DNA of 64,000 bases from Streptomyces sp. BK340 (lineage in GTDB: Bacteria; Actinomycetota; Actinomycetes; Streptomycetales; Streptomycetaceae). Positions 36,454 to 44,293 of this stretch are shown here, piece by piece. Below the pieces are notes generated by a model, which was not told the origin of the DNA, made no database searches, and saw only the letters and a program-made list of their open reading frames with translations. The stretch is from NCBI RefSeq assembly GCF_007827595.1, contig NZ_VISR01000003.1, forward strand, positions 372,001-436,000, in the 5' to 3' direction. Numbering within the stretch: the first letter of the stretch is position 1; every line of letters starts with the position of its first letter. Both the position numbers and the translations under genes were made by a program.

Positions 36454-36779
36454 CCACCGTGCAACCCACCCTCGACGGCACCGTGCCCGCCCCGGCCAGC
36501 GGGCTCAGCTACGCGGAGTGGGCCGACCGCATCCGCCCGGCGTTCGTCGCCGCGGCGCGCACCGGCCGCCGGTTCACGACCTACGAGGTCGCGAAGGACA
36601 ACGACCTGCCCGAGCCGCCCTGCGCCCGATCCGACTGGGGGAACTTCACGCAATCCCTCGTCCGCGACCGGGTGATCGAGCACTGCGGGTTCGACCGCAG
36701 CAGCCGGCCCACCGGAGAGAAGAGCGCCGTGGCTGTTTGGCGCGGCACCCGCGCGGCGCAGGCCGGGCGGATCGCATGA
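36450..36779 (+). CDS. Hypothetical protein (109 aa)
   Basis: A 109-aa protein with YAEWADRIRPAFVAAARTGRRFTTYEVAKDNDLP-type sequence, probably a small winged-helix or helical DNA-associated fold. ATGA overlap. Not recognised. Confidence 0.6.
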   Translation: MTTVQPTLDGTVPAPASGLSYAEWADRIRPAFVAAARTGRRFTTYEVAKDNDLPEPPCARSDWGNFTQSLVRDRVIEHCGFDRSSRPTGEKSAVAVWRGTRAAQAGRIA

Positions 36780-36856
36780 GCTGCCCTCGATGCGCCGCCC
36801 CGGTCGGCCCGAACCGCGGCTTCTGCGGATCCTGCGGCCAACCCATCGGCCAGTAA
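36776..36856 (+). CDS. 26-aa zinc-ribbon microprotein
   Basis: A 26-residue product with CPRC and CGSCG arranged as a minimal zinc ribbon (MSCPRCAAPV, GFCGSCGQPIGQ). The ATG overlaps the previous stop by 4 nt (ATGA), and a terminator follows 4 nt after the stop, so it is a bounded gene, not a chance frame. Such ribbons occur as the end of larger proteins; here it stands alone. Confidence 0.55.
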   Translation: MSCPRCAAPVGPNRGFCGSCGQPIGQ

Positions 36857-36860
36857 CAGC

Positions 36861-36887
36861 GCCCCGCCGGGCCGAATCCGGCGGGGC
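36861..36887 (+). terminator. Hairpin terminator
   Basis: A perfect 10-bp stem (GCCCCGCCGG and complement) with a 7-nt loop right after the microprotein gene, closing the whiB gene run. Confidence 0.75.
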
Positions 36888-36911
36888 CACCAACCCCAAG
36901 GAGAACACGAC

Positions 36912-37250
36912 ATGGGCTACTACCCGTCCGCCTGGCTCGCCTACGGCGTCCAGATCCCCGACACCAGCAGCGACCAGCTGGAAGACGCGCTCGGCACGCT
37001 CGACGGCCAGCGCGGTGACCAGGCCGACCACGTCGGCTACCTCCATGCCGGCCGCTACGACGACGAGGACAGCTACCTCGTCACCCAGGCGACCGAGGCC
37101 GAGATCGGCTCCTCGGTCGTCGTCGCCCCGAACCGGGCCACGGCCGAGCAGTACGCCGACTGGGACCACAACCTCGCCGCCGCGGCCCGCGCGCTCGGCA
37201 TGACGGACCCGATCGAACCGTCCTGGCTGCTCATCGCGCACGTCGCCTGA
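36912..37250 (+). CDS. Hypothetical phage protein (112 aa)
   Basis: A 112-aa acidic protein beginning MGYYPSAWLAYGVQIP, a start seen in small proteins of Streptomyces phages. AAGGAG 6 nt upstream of ATG. Monocistronic between two terminators. Function unknown. Confidence 0.65.
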   Translation: MGYYPSAWLAYGVQIPDTSSDQLEDALGTLDGQRGDQADHVGYLHAGRYDDEDSYLVTQATEAEIGSSVVVAPNRATAEQYADWDHNLAAAARALGMTDPIEPSWLLIAHVA

Positions 37251-37263
37251 CGCACGCGACAAC

Positions 37264-37288
37264 GCCCCGCACCAGCTCGGTGCGGGGC
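37264..37288. terminator. Bidirectional hairpin terminator
   Basis: A 10-bp stem (GCCCCGCACC and complement) with a 5-nt loop between the convergent genes ending at 37250 and 37313. Confidence 0.75.
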
Positions 37289-37312
37289 CCGGAGAGAGGG
37301 GAGGGAACGGTG

Positions 37313-37504
37313 TCAGGACTCGGCGGGTTCAGCCTTCGGCCGGCGCACGGCCGCCACCTTCGGCGTGCCGATGTACCACAGCACGAATTGCCGCAGTACG
37401 GACGAGCGGTCCGTTCCTGCCGCCTCGGTCAGTTCGCCGAAGCGCTGCCATGGCTCGGTATCGAGGCGGAATCGCTGGATGGGCGTCTTCGGTGCGTTCG
37501 GCAT
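37313..37504 (-). CDS. Ribbon-helix-helix repressor-like protein
   Basis: A 63-aa protein with a MetJ/Arc-type ribbon-helix-helix pattern: strand TPIQRFRLDTEPWQRF, helix ELTEAAGTDRSSVLRQFVLWYIG. It is one of few minus-strand genes in the early region and is flanked by three matching palindromes in its divergent promoter, a layout typical of a self-regulating repressor. Confidence 0.65.
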   Translation of the reverse strand: MPNAPKTPIQRFRLDTEPWQRFGELTEAAGTDRSSVLRQFVLWYIGTPKVAAVRRPKAEPAES

Positions 37505-37524
37505 GTGGGGCTCCCGGGCGGCGG

Positions 37525-37596
37525 TGGTGGCTACACCAGCATAGTAGCGAACTTGACTGGTGTGGCTACACCCGGCAAGATTGGTGTAGCCACACC
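37525..37596. promoter_or_regulatory. Triple operator between the RHH gene and the DGQHR operon
   Basis: Three 14-bp palindromes share the pattern GGTGTnGCnACACC: 37525-37538 (TGGTG-GCTA-CACCA), 37559-37572 (GGTGT-GGCT-ACACC) and 37583-37596 (GGTGT-AGCC-ACACC). The second and third are complements of each other. TTGACT (37553-37558) and CAAGAT (37576-37581), 17 nt apart, give a rightward promoter covered by site 2; TACTAT (37546-37541) is a leftward -10 candidate between sites 1 and 2. Confidence 0.65.
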
Positions 37597-37662
37597 GGAT
37601 CGCCTAAGCGGCACACGGCAGGCCGTTCGACCGTCGCAGAACGCGACCAAGGAGAACCGTTC

Positions 37663-38442
37663 ATGACCAACATCCTGACCGCTTCTGAGAGCAGCGCACT
37701 CGCTGAGCATGAAGCCGTCATCGAGCGTGGCATCAAGACCTTCTACGAGGTCGGCACCGCGCTCGCCGACATCCGCGACCGCAAGCTCTACCGCGCCGAC
37801 CACGGCACTTTCGAGGAGTACTGCCAACGGCGGTGGCAGCTCAGCCGCCCTCGAGCCTACGAACTGATCACGGCGGCCGAGGTCGTGTCTGGCATGCCAG
37901 ACACCGCACAGCCGGTGGCGAACGCTCGACAGGCCAGCGAGCTAGCCCGCGTGCCGGAGCCGGAGCGTGCGGACGTCTGGCGCGAGACCGTCGAGCGCAC
38001 CGCTGGCAAGCCCACCGCCGCCGCCGTCCGCGAGACGTACGAGCAGCGGCAGGAGCCGGATCTCCTCGCGGGTGACGACTGGGTGCAACCCGACGGGCCC
38101 GGCTTCCAAGCCGCCGTCACCCCGCCGACCGCCGCTCCCAGGCCGAAACGCCGTCCCCTCACCGAGGCCCTCGCCGAGGCCAGCCGCGACTACACCCGCG
38201 CCGCCGAACGCCTCGCCCGCCTCACCGAAGACGACCGGTTCCCCAAGAACCGGGACACCACCCACCACCAGGTGCCCGAACTCCTCGGCGCCCTGGACCA
38301 CACCACCCACCTGATCCAGGCCATGCACCTCGACCAGGCCGACACAAGCGAAGAGGCCCGCCGCTGGTGGGCGACGAGCCTCCACAAGATCAGCGACGCC
38401 CTCGCCGACGTCGCGAACACCCTCGAAACGGAGATGCAGTGA
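37663..38442 (+). CDS. Phage/plasmid DNA-binding-like protein
   Basis: A 259-aa protein. Residues 15-75 (EAVIERGIKTFYEVGTALADIRDRKLYR, FEEYCQRRWQLSRPRAYELITAAEVV) match a domain common in phage and plasmid proteins and resembling the helix-turn-helix region of ParB-like proteins. A Pro-rich linker and a helical C-terminal half follow. AAGGAG 9 nt before the ATG. First gene of the operon controlled by the triple operator. Confidence 0.65.
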   Translation: MTNILTASESSALAEHEAVIERGIKTFYEVGTALADIRDRKLYRADHGTFEEYCQRRWQLSRPRAYELITAAEVVSGMPDTAQPVANARQASELARVPEPERADVWRETVERTAGKPTAAAVRETYEQRQEPDLLAGDDWVQPDGPGFQAAVTPPTAAPRPKRRPLTEALAEASRDYTRAAERLARLTEDDRFPKNRDTTHHQVPELLGALDHTTHLIQAMHLDQADTSEEARRWWATSLHKISDALADVANTLETEMQ

Positions 38443-39263
38443 ACAACCCCATCGTAGCCGCGCTCTTCCCCCGCACGGACATCGTCCACGTGACACCGGT
38501 CATGGCCAAGGAATGGCTCAACCGCAACACGCACAACCGCGCCCTGCGCTCCAGCAAGGTCGCCGAGTTCGCCCGTGACATCGAGGCCGGCAACTGGGCC
38601 ATGAACGGCGAAACCATCAAGTTCGACATCAACGGGGTCCTCCTCGACGGACAGCATCGCCTCTCCGCCATCGTGAAGGCCGACACCTCAGTCGACCTCC
38701 TCATCGTCACCGGCCTCGACCCGGCAACCCAGCACACCATGGACGCAGGGGCCAAGCGCACCACGGCGGACGCCTTCAAGCTGAAGGACGAGAAGCACAC
38801 CGCCCTCCTCGCGGCCATCGTCCGGCGCGTCTGGGCCTGGGAGCGCGGTGACCACAAGCTGTCGATGAATCTGGCGCCCACCATCACCGAGGCGCAGGAC
38901 TTCCTCAACGCGAACCCGGCCCTGCGACGGTCCGCGGAAATCGCATCGCGCGTCCGCAACCAGTTCAAGTACGCGCCGGCATCGACCACCGGCGTGGCGC
39001 ACTTCCTGTTCAACCGGATCTCTCCAGACGACACCGCCTGGTTCTTCACCCGGCTCGCCGATGGAGCCGAACTCAGCGCGGGGCACCCCATCCTGACCCT
39101 TCGCAAGCGCCTCCTCAGCGACTCCGAAGGGGCCCGGAAGGTCTCCGATCACTCGCAGCTGGCCACCCTGATCCGCGCCTGGAACGCCATGCGAGCTGGC
39201 CAGAAGCCGACGCACTTCAAGCCGATCGCAACCCAAGACGCGCCCATGCCCATGCCCAAGTAG
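38439..39263 (+). CDS. ParB-like DGQHR-domain protein
   Basis: A 274-aa protein with a ParB/sulfiredoxin-like fold: FARDIEAGNWAMNGETIKFD then LLDGQHRLSAIVKA, the DGQHR signature of phage ParB-like nucleases or ATPases. The rest is helical. Relatives are linked to plasmid or phage DNA maintenance. GTGA overlap with the preceding DNA-binding protein, so the two probably act together. Confidence 0.75.
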   Translation: MNNPIVAALFPRTDIVHVTPVMAKEWLNRNTHNRALRSSKVAEFARDIEAGNWAMNGETIKFDINGVLLDGQHRLSAIVKADTSVDLLIVTGLDPATQHTMDAGAKRTTADAFKLKDEKHTALLAAIVRRVWAWERGDHKLSMNLAPTITEAQDFLNANPALRRSAEIASRVRNQFKYAPASTTGVAHFLFNRISPDDTAWFFTRLADGAELSAGHPILTLRKRLLSDSEGARKVSDHSQLATLIRAWNAMRAGQKPTHFKPIATQDAPMPMPK

Positions 39264-39271
39264 CCCCCACT

Positions 39272-39297
39272 GCGGGGCCGTCGACGGGCGGCCCCGC
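39272..39297 (+). terminator. Hairpin terminator
   Basis: A 9-bp stem (GCGGGGCCG and complement) with an 8-nt loop, 8 nt after the DGQHR gene stop. Confidence 0.65.
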
Positions 39298-39337
39298 CCC
39301 CTCTCCCTGATCAGCACGAACACGAGAGAAGCAGCCG

Positions 39338-40249
39338 ATGCCTTGGGTCAAGCTGGACGACCGATTCCCTTCGCACCGCAAGGTCGCGCTCCTACCCGAC
39401 CGAGCCTTCCGGCTGCACGTCTCTGCTATCTGCTGGTGCTCCGAAAACCTCACCGACGGCCGCATCGCCGACCGTGAACTGCCCCTCGTCGCCAAAGTCC
39501 GGGGTCTGAAGGCCGCGGCCCAGCAGCTGGTAGACGCCGGCCTGTGGGACCGAATCGAGGGCGGCTGGGAGATCCACGACTACCTCGACTACAACCCGTC
39601 CCGCGCGCAGGTGCTCGCCGAGCGGAAGAAGAACGCCGAGCGGCAGGAGCGGTTCCGTCAGCGGAGGAACGGCAAGCCGGTCCCGCCCGACGGTAACGGC
39701 GTTACGCCGGACCCCTCCGATGCGCCTGGAATGCACGACGGCGACACGAACGCAGCACGACGGCGACACGACGGCGACACGACGACGCTTCGAATGCGTC
39801 CCGTTTCCGAGACAGAACCCCAGGTCAGCGAGCTTCGTAACGGCGTTACTAACGACGCCCCGTCCCGTCCCGTACCCCAACCCCTATCTATGGCTGATGT
39901 AGGTGGGGGTAGTGCCGCTAGCAGTTCGGTTGATCTCGACGCTTACGCGCCCTCCCCGATTGACGACGACGGGTTCGCTCTCAACGACGGACTCCGCCGC
40001 TGGGCTCTGAGCACCTTCGGCCCCGGCCTCGACCTCGACTACGAGACCGCACAGTTCCTCGACCACTTCCGCGGCAACGGCCAGCGCCGCAAGAACTGGA
40101 ACACCGAGTGGCAGAAGTGGATCCGCCGCTCCGCGAAGTTCGCGTCCGAGCGCGCCTCTCGGCCGCCCCTCCGCGCCGTATCCGGCGGCTACCAGCCCTA
40201 CAAGCAACCCTCACCCGAGGACTACGCCAACGACCTCGGCTACTTCTAA
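39338..40249 (+). CDS. Phage replication initiator-like protein
   Basis: A 303-aa protein. The N-terminus (PWVKLDDRFPSHRKVALLPDRAFRLHVSAICWCSENLTDG) is a winged-helix domain as in phage replisome organisers. A charged, repetitive middle (about residues 100-200) follows; the C-terminal block (YETAQFLDHFRGNGQRRKNWNTEWQKWIRR) matches DnaT/DnaD-like tails. It should bind the origin and hand over to the DnaC-type loader encoded 9 nt downstream. Confidence 0.75.
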   Translation: MPWVKLDDRFPSHRKVALLPDRAFRLHVSAICWCSENLTDGRIADRELPLVAKVRGLKAAAQQLVDAGLWDRIEGGWEIHDYLDYNPSRAQVLAERKKNAERQERFRQRRNGKPVPPDGNGVTPDPSDAPGMHDGDTNAARRRHDGDTTTLRMRPVSETEPQVSELRNGVTNDAPSRPVPQPLSMADVGGGSAASSSVDLDAYAPSPIDDDGFALNDGLRRWALSTFGPGLDLDYETAQFLDHFRGNGQRRKNWNTEWQKWIRRSAKFASERASRPPLRAVSGGYQPYKQPSPEDYANDLGYF

Positions 40250-40258
40250 GGACCACCC

Positions 40259-40993
40259 GTGACCGAACCCCAGACCTTCGCCGACAACCGGCCCAGCATG
40301 CTCGCCCGCCTCATGGCCGGAATCGCCGAACACGCACCCAATGTCACCTCGGGGCCGGTCGATGACGAGCCCACGCCAGATGAGCCCGGCCACCCCGAGT
40401 ACCACCGCCGCCAACGCGCCGAGTTCGCCCTCAACCGCTGGCAGACCGCGGTCCCGTACCGCTACCGCAACGCCACCGCCGAACATCACGTGATCCGAGC
40501 GTGGGCCGACCGCGCCGCCAACGACTACCGCGACGCCGGCTTCCTCGTCCTCCACGGCGCCATCGGCACCGGCAAAACCCACCAGGCCTACGGAGCACTC
40601 CGCCGCATCGCCGAAGCCGGACCGCGCCGCTTCGAGATGATCGCCACCACCGCACCTGACCTCTACGGCCTGCTCCGACCCGGTGGCTCCGACAAGGGCA
40701 GCGAGCACGAGCTGAAGCGGCTGTGCCGGATACCGCTGCTGCTCCTCGATGACCTCGGCACCGAGAAACTCTCCGAGTTCACGGAGGAAACGACGACTCG
40801 CATCGTCAACCACCGCTACAACGAGTCGCTCCCGCTGCTCATCACCACGAACCTCCCCGTCCGCACCGGCGGGACCACAGCCTCGGACCTGGTGACACGC
40901 CTCGGTGACCGGCTCGCGTCCCGTCTTGCGCAGACCGCAACCATCGTCAGCTTCGACGGCCCCGACCTCCGCCGCGGACTCAGGAGCGTCTGA
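40259..40993 (+). CDS. DnaC-like helicase loader ATPase
   Basis: A 244-aa AAA+ protein. Walker A GAIGTGKT is at residues 100-107, Walker B LLLLDDLG with Asp164-Asp165, and sensor I LLITTNLPV near 200. This is the IstB/DnaC helicase-loader pattern. It would load the host DnaB helicase at the phage origin together with the upstream initiator. GTG start. Confidence 0.85.
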   Translation: MTEPQTFADNRPSMLARLMAGIAEHAPNVTSGPVDDEPTPDEPGHPEYHRRQRAEFALNRWQTAVPYRYRNATAEHHVIRAWADRAANDYRDAGFLVLHGAIGTGKTHQAYGALRRIAEAGPRRFEMIATTAPDLYGLLRPGGSDKGSEHELKRLCRIPLLLLDDLGTEKLSEFTEETTTRIVNHRYNESLPLLITTNLPVRTGGTTASDLVTRLGDRLASRLAQTATIVSFDGPDLRRGLRSV

Positions 40994-41358
40994 TGCCGAT
41001 CCGCCCCGAGAACCGCGATCGCTACCCAACCGACTGGAAAGCGATCAGCCTCCGCATCCGCACCGAACGCGCCGCCGGCCGCTGCGAATGCCTCGGCGAA
41101 TGCGGTCGCGACAACCACACAGGCCGCTGCCCCAACGTCAACGGCGGTCAGGCGTACGGCACCGGCTCGAAGGTGGTGCTCACCGTGGCCCACCTCGACC
41201 ACACACCCGAGCACGTCGACGACAGCAACCTCCGCGCCATGTGCCAAGGCTGCCACTTGCACTACGACCGCGATCACCACGCCGAGACCCGGGCCAGGAC
41301 ACGCGCCGACGCTCTGGCGAAGTCCGGCCAGCTCGACATCTTCGGAGGTACCTCATGA
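40993..41358 (+). CDS. HNH endonuclease-like protein
   Basis: A 121-aa protein with an HNH fold: a first zinc pair in CECLGECG, then LTVAHLDHTPEHVDDSNLRAMCQGCHLHYD, which holds the histidine, asparagine and the second Cys pair. Could nick DNA in replication or modify restriction. Its ATG shares a base with the loader stop (TGATG). Confidence 0.75.
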   Translation: MPIRPENRDRYPTDWKAISLRIRTERAAGRCECLGECGRDNHTGRCPNVNGGQAYGTGSKVVLTVAHLDHTPEHVDDSNLRAMCQGCHLHYDRDHHAETRARTRADALAKSGQLDIFGGTS

Positions 41359-41621
41359 GCCAGAACGTCAACGACTCGTGCCCCCGCTGCCTCCACCGCA
41401 ACGTACCGCCGCACCTCGACGCCGAGGACTACCACGGCAACCCGCACACCTCGTACCGGTGCCCCAACTGCCGCCACGTCTGGTTCACGAAGCGTCTCGC
41501 CGAACCCGAGCCGGCCACGTACGCGACATACGACGACCCGGATGCGTGGGAAGCCGACGACGACTTCAGCGACTACGACCAGCCCGACTACGACCCGCAG
41601 TACGGCGAACGGCCCTGGTGA
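41355..41621 (+). CDS. Zinc-ribbon protein with acidic tail (88 aa)
   Basis: CPRC near residue 9 and CPNC near 37 form a zinc ribbon; the C-terminal 35 residues are rich in D, Y and E. ATGA overlap. Possibly a protein-binding adaptor; unrecognised. Confidence 0.6.
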   Translation: MSQNVNDSCPRCLHRNVPPHLDAEDYHGNPHTSYRCPNCRHVWFTKRLAEPEPATYATYDDPDAWEADDDFSDYDQPDYDPQYGERPW

Positions 41622-41860
41622 CCGCCAACCCACCTGAGTGGTCCATCCGCTGCCCCTGGTGCGGAGCATCGCCCGGCACCCGCTGCACCAGCCCCCGCGG
41701 CCGCAAGCTCGCCATCACCAGCCACGACGCCCGCATCCAAGCCCACCAGGAGCCCCAATGCCCGACGCAGCCCTCGCCGTCATCCGCGCCGCCCTCGAAG
41801 ACGCCGACCTCCTCAACGAAAACCACGAAGACCGAGCCCGGCGCGTGGCCCAGTACCTGA
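41618..41860 (+). CDS. Small zinc-finger protein (80 aa)
   Basis: The first 45 residues hold RCPWCGASPGTRCTSP, then ITSHDARIQAH, a Cys3His motif frequent in actinophage proteins. GTGA overlap upstream. The last 34 codons overlap the next gene in another frame and look like low-complexity sequence dictated by it. Confidence 0.55.
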   Translation: MTANPPEWSIRCPWCGASPGTRCTSPRGRKLAITSHDARIQAHQEPQCPTQPSPSSAPPSKTPTSSTKTTKTEPGAWPST

Positions 41861-41919
41861 CCAGCAGCGGCTACCGCATAGCCCCAGACATCAGCGACCA
41901 ACAAGCACAAGCCGCCTGA
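41758..41919 (+). CDS. Small helical protein (53 aa)
   Basis: A 53-aa product (MPDAALAVIRAALEDADLL, then ARRVAQYLTSSGYRI) whose ATG follows AGGAG by 5 nt. It overlaps the zinc-finger gene by 103 nt in a different frame. Unrecognised. Confidence 0.55.
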   Translation: MPDAALAVIRAALEDADLLNENHEDRARRVAQYLTSSGYRIAPDISDQQAQAA

Positions 41920-41964
41920 CCCGTCACCCCACCCACACCACCCACCACACCCAGGAGACACGAC

Positions 41965-42504
41965 ATGAGCGCGGACCGCCCGCTCCTGCTGATCGACGTT
42001 GACGGCCCCCTCAACCCCTACGCCGCCAACCCGAACGGCCGACCCGAGGGCTACCAGACCCACCGCATGCGCCCATCCGGCTGGGACCAGCCCTGGCAGA
42101 AGCCACTGCGGGTCTGGCTCAACCCCACCCACGGCCCCGCGCTCCAAGCCCTGCCCTTCGAGCTGGTCTGGTGCACCACCTGGGCGCACGAGGCCAACGA
42201 ATGGATCGCCCCGCACATCGGCCTGCCCTCGCTGCCCGTCGTCCCGTGGGACACCACGTCGGCGCCCGGCCCGCGCCACGCACAGCCGGGCGGCACGTTC
42301 TGGAAGACCCAGCACGTCATCGACTGGGCGCAGGGACGGCCGTTCGCGTGGATCGACGACGACTTCGACGACACCGACCGCGCCTACGTCGCCGACCGCC
42401 ACGACGGCCCGGCCCTCCTGCACTGGGTCAGCCCGCGCGCCGGCCTCCTCCAGCCCGACTTCGACGCCCTCGCCGCATGGGCTGCCTCCCTCGCCTCCGC
42501 CTGA
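41965..42504 (+). CDS. HAD-like phosphatase of phage origin
   Basis: A 179-aa protein. Motif I is LLIDVDGPLNPY near residue 10; LVWCTTWAHEANEW carries motif II; WIDDDFDD near 135 supplies the acidic motif. A second HAD protein in the window, unrelated to the host gene at the att site. Such small HAD proteins are frequent in Streptomyces phages and may process nucleotides or nucleic acid ends. Confidence 0.75.
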   Translation: MSADRPLLLIDVDGPLNPYAANPNGRPEGYQTHRMRPSGWDQPWQKPLRVWLNPTHGPALQALPFELVWCTTWAHEANEWIAPHIGLPSLPVVPWDTTSAPGPRHAQPGGTFWKTQHVIDWAQGRPFAWIDDDFDDTDRAYVADRHDGPALLHWVSPRAGLLQPDFDALAAWAASLASA

Positions 42505-42580
42505 CCCGTCACACCGAAAGCCAAGCCACCCAACTGACCCACCAGTCAGTAACCCCACCACCCGAAAGGACGCCCGCACC

Positions 42581-43075
42581 ATGACCACTCTCGCGACCAT
42601 CCTCGACACCGGCCTCGGCTGGCTGTACGACACCGTCCAGCCCGACGACGCCCACACCAGCCACCACGGCATCGTCATCAGCGACCCCGAGGCAAACCGC
42701 ATCTACGGCTTCTGCCCCGACGGAGCACAGCACCGGCCCGTCGTGATCGTGGACGTCATCAAGGTCGAGTGGATCGACAACGGCCCCAACCAGTTGCAGA
42801 CCCCGGCCAACCCCCTCGACATCGGCGAGTTGGCCGTCCTGGTCAAGGAACTGCAGCGCCGTGGCTACGAGTCCTCCGGCACCTGGAACGGCCACCCCAG
42901 CGTCAGCGGCAGCATCGGCCTCGTTCGGCCCGCGCACCCCACTCTCGTCGCCGCCGTCGACCGGTACCGGCGCGGCTGCACCGTGCACCCGCAGCGCTCC
43001 GTGTTCTGCGACTGCGAGCACTGGCTCGCCGAGGGTGCCCGCATCGTCCGACCCGCCGCCACCCCGTCTGCCTGA
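42581..43075 (+). CDS. Hypothetical protein (164 aa)
   Basis: A 164-aa protein with alternating strands (HHGIVISDPEANRIYGFCPDG, RPVVIVDVIKVEWID) and a Cys-rich end (RGCTVHPQRSVFCDCEHWL). GAAAGGA 10 nt before the ATG. Not recognised. Directly upstream of the methyltransferase gene. Confidence 0.6.
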   Translation: MTTLATILDTGLGWLYDTVQPDDAHTSHHGIVISDPEANRIYGFCPDGAQHRPVVIVDVIKVEWIDNGPNQLQTPANPLDIGELAVLVKELQRRGYESSGTWNGHPSVSGSIGLVRPAHPTLVAAVDRYRRGCTVHPQRSVFCDCEHWLAEGARIVRPAATPSA

Positions 43076-43103
43076 CCCGGCCCGTCACCCAAGGAGCAGC
43101 AAC

Positions 43104-44189
43104 GTGATCGTCGACCTCTTCAGCGGCCCACGCGGATGGTCCGAGGGCATGCGCATGCTCGACCTGACCGACGTCGGCCTGGAGCTGGACGCGGACGCGG
43201 CCCGCACCTCACAGGCGGCCGGCCACACCACCATCCAGTGCGACGTCACCCAGTACCCGACCGCCCCGTTCATTGCGCTCATCGAAGGGCTCATCGGCTC
43301 GCCGGTCTGCACCCCATTCTCCGCAGCTGGCAAGCAGGAAGGCATCGTCGACCTGCCCCTCGTCTACCAAGCCGTCCACGACCTCGCCCACGGCCGCGAC
43401 ACCCGCACCCGGTTGAAGACCGCCTGCAAGGACACCAAGTCGATCCTCGCCGCCGAGCCGATGCGCTGGCTGCACGACCTGCGCCCCAACTGGGTGTGCA
43501 TGGAACAGGTGCCCGCCGTCCTCCCGCTGTGGCAGCAGTACGCAGGCATCCTCCGCGGCTGGGGCTACAGCGTCTGGACCGGCGTCCTCAACGCCGCCGA
43601 CTACGGACTGCCGCAGACACGGCGCCGCGCCATCCTCATCGCCTCCCGCGTCCGCCGCGTCACCGCACCCGACCCCACCCACGGCGAGAACACCGCAACC
43701 GACCTCTTCGGCATGACCCGCCTGCCGTGGACCACCATGGCCGACGCGCTCGGCCTGGAGCCCGGCCTCCGCGTCAACACCCGCGGCGCCCGCAAGACCC
43801 AGGGCGGCAACGACTTCCCGTGCGACGCCCCTTCCTGGACGCTCACCGAGAAAGCCCGCTCCTGGTGGGTGCTCCGGCAGGGCAAGCGGGCCAACGCCAC
43901 CGTGCGCCGCCTGGACCAGCCCGCCGGAACCCTCGTCGCCGGCCACGCCCGCCACGACTACCAGTGGGTCAAGGTCGACGGCCAGGGTGACCTCGAAAGG
44001 CGCCCCCTGCTGATCCCCGAGGCGGCGGTGCTGCAGGGCTTCCCCCCCGACCACCCGTTCCACGGCAGCGAGTCCAAGCAGTTCCTGCAGATAGCCAACG
44101 CCGTCCCGCCGCTGCTCGCCGCGCACGTCGTGTCGGCCGCGACCGGGATCCCGCTGCCCGAGCGGCAGCCCGAGCAGACCGCCGCATGA
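43104..44189 (+). CDS. C5 cytosine DNA methyltransferase
   Basis: A 361-aa DNA methyltransferase. Motif I is VDLFSGPRGWSEG at the N-terminus, motif IV GSPVCTPFS with catalytic Cys69, motif VI MEQVP with Glu134 (usual ENV), motif VIII QTRRR at 171-175, and a C-terminal LQGFPPDHPF plus QIANAVPP (motifs IX-X). The motif IV and VI variants differ from textbook enzymes. No restriction enzyme is next to it, so it is an orphan phage methyltransferase, likely protecting phage DNA from host restriction. GTG start with AAGGAG 6-7 nt upstream. Confidence 0.85.
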   Translation: MIVDLFSGPRGWSEGMRMLDLTDVGLELDADAARTSQAAGHTTIQCDVTQYPTAPFIALIEGLIGSPVCTPFSAAGKQEGIVDLPLVYQAVHDLAHGRDTRTRLKTACKDTKSILAAEPMRWLHDLRPNWVCMEQVPAVLPLWQQYAGILRGWGYSVWTGVLNAADYGLPQTRRRAILIASRVRRVTAPDPTHGENTATDLFGMTRLPWTTMADALGLEPGLRVNTRGARKTQGGNDFPCDAPSWTLTEKARSWWVLRQGKRANATVRRLDQPAGTLVAGHARHDYQWVKVDGQGDLERRPLLIPEAAVLQGFPPDHPFHGSESKQFLQIANAVPPLLAAHVVSAATGIPLPERQPEQTAA

Positions 44190-44207
44190 CCACCCCGCAC
44201 GCAGGGC

Positions 44208-44238
44208 GGCCTGGGCGCGTCGTTACCGCGCCCAGGCC
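44208..44238 (+). terminator. Hairpin terminator after the methyltransferase gene
   Basis: A perfect 12-bp stem (GGCCTGGGCGCG and complement) with a 7-nt loop. It lies inside the longest possible version of the next gene, which argues for that gene's later start. Confidence 0.75.
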
Positions 44239-44293
44239 GGCCCCAGCCTCCCACACCACGACCGCCTGCCCGAACCAGCCACCAGGAGTGACC

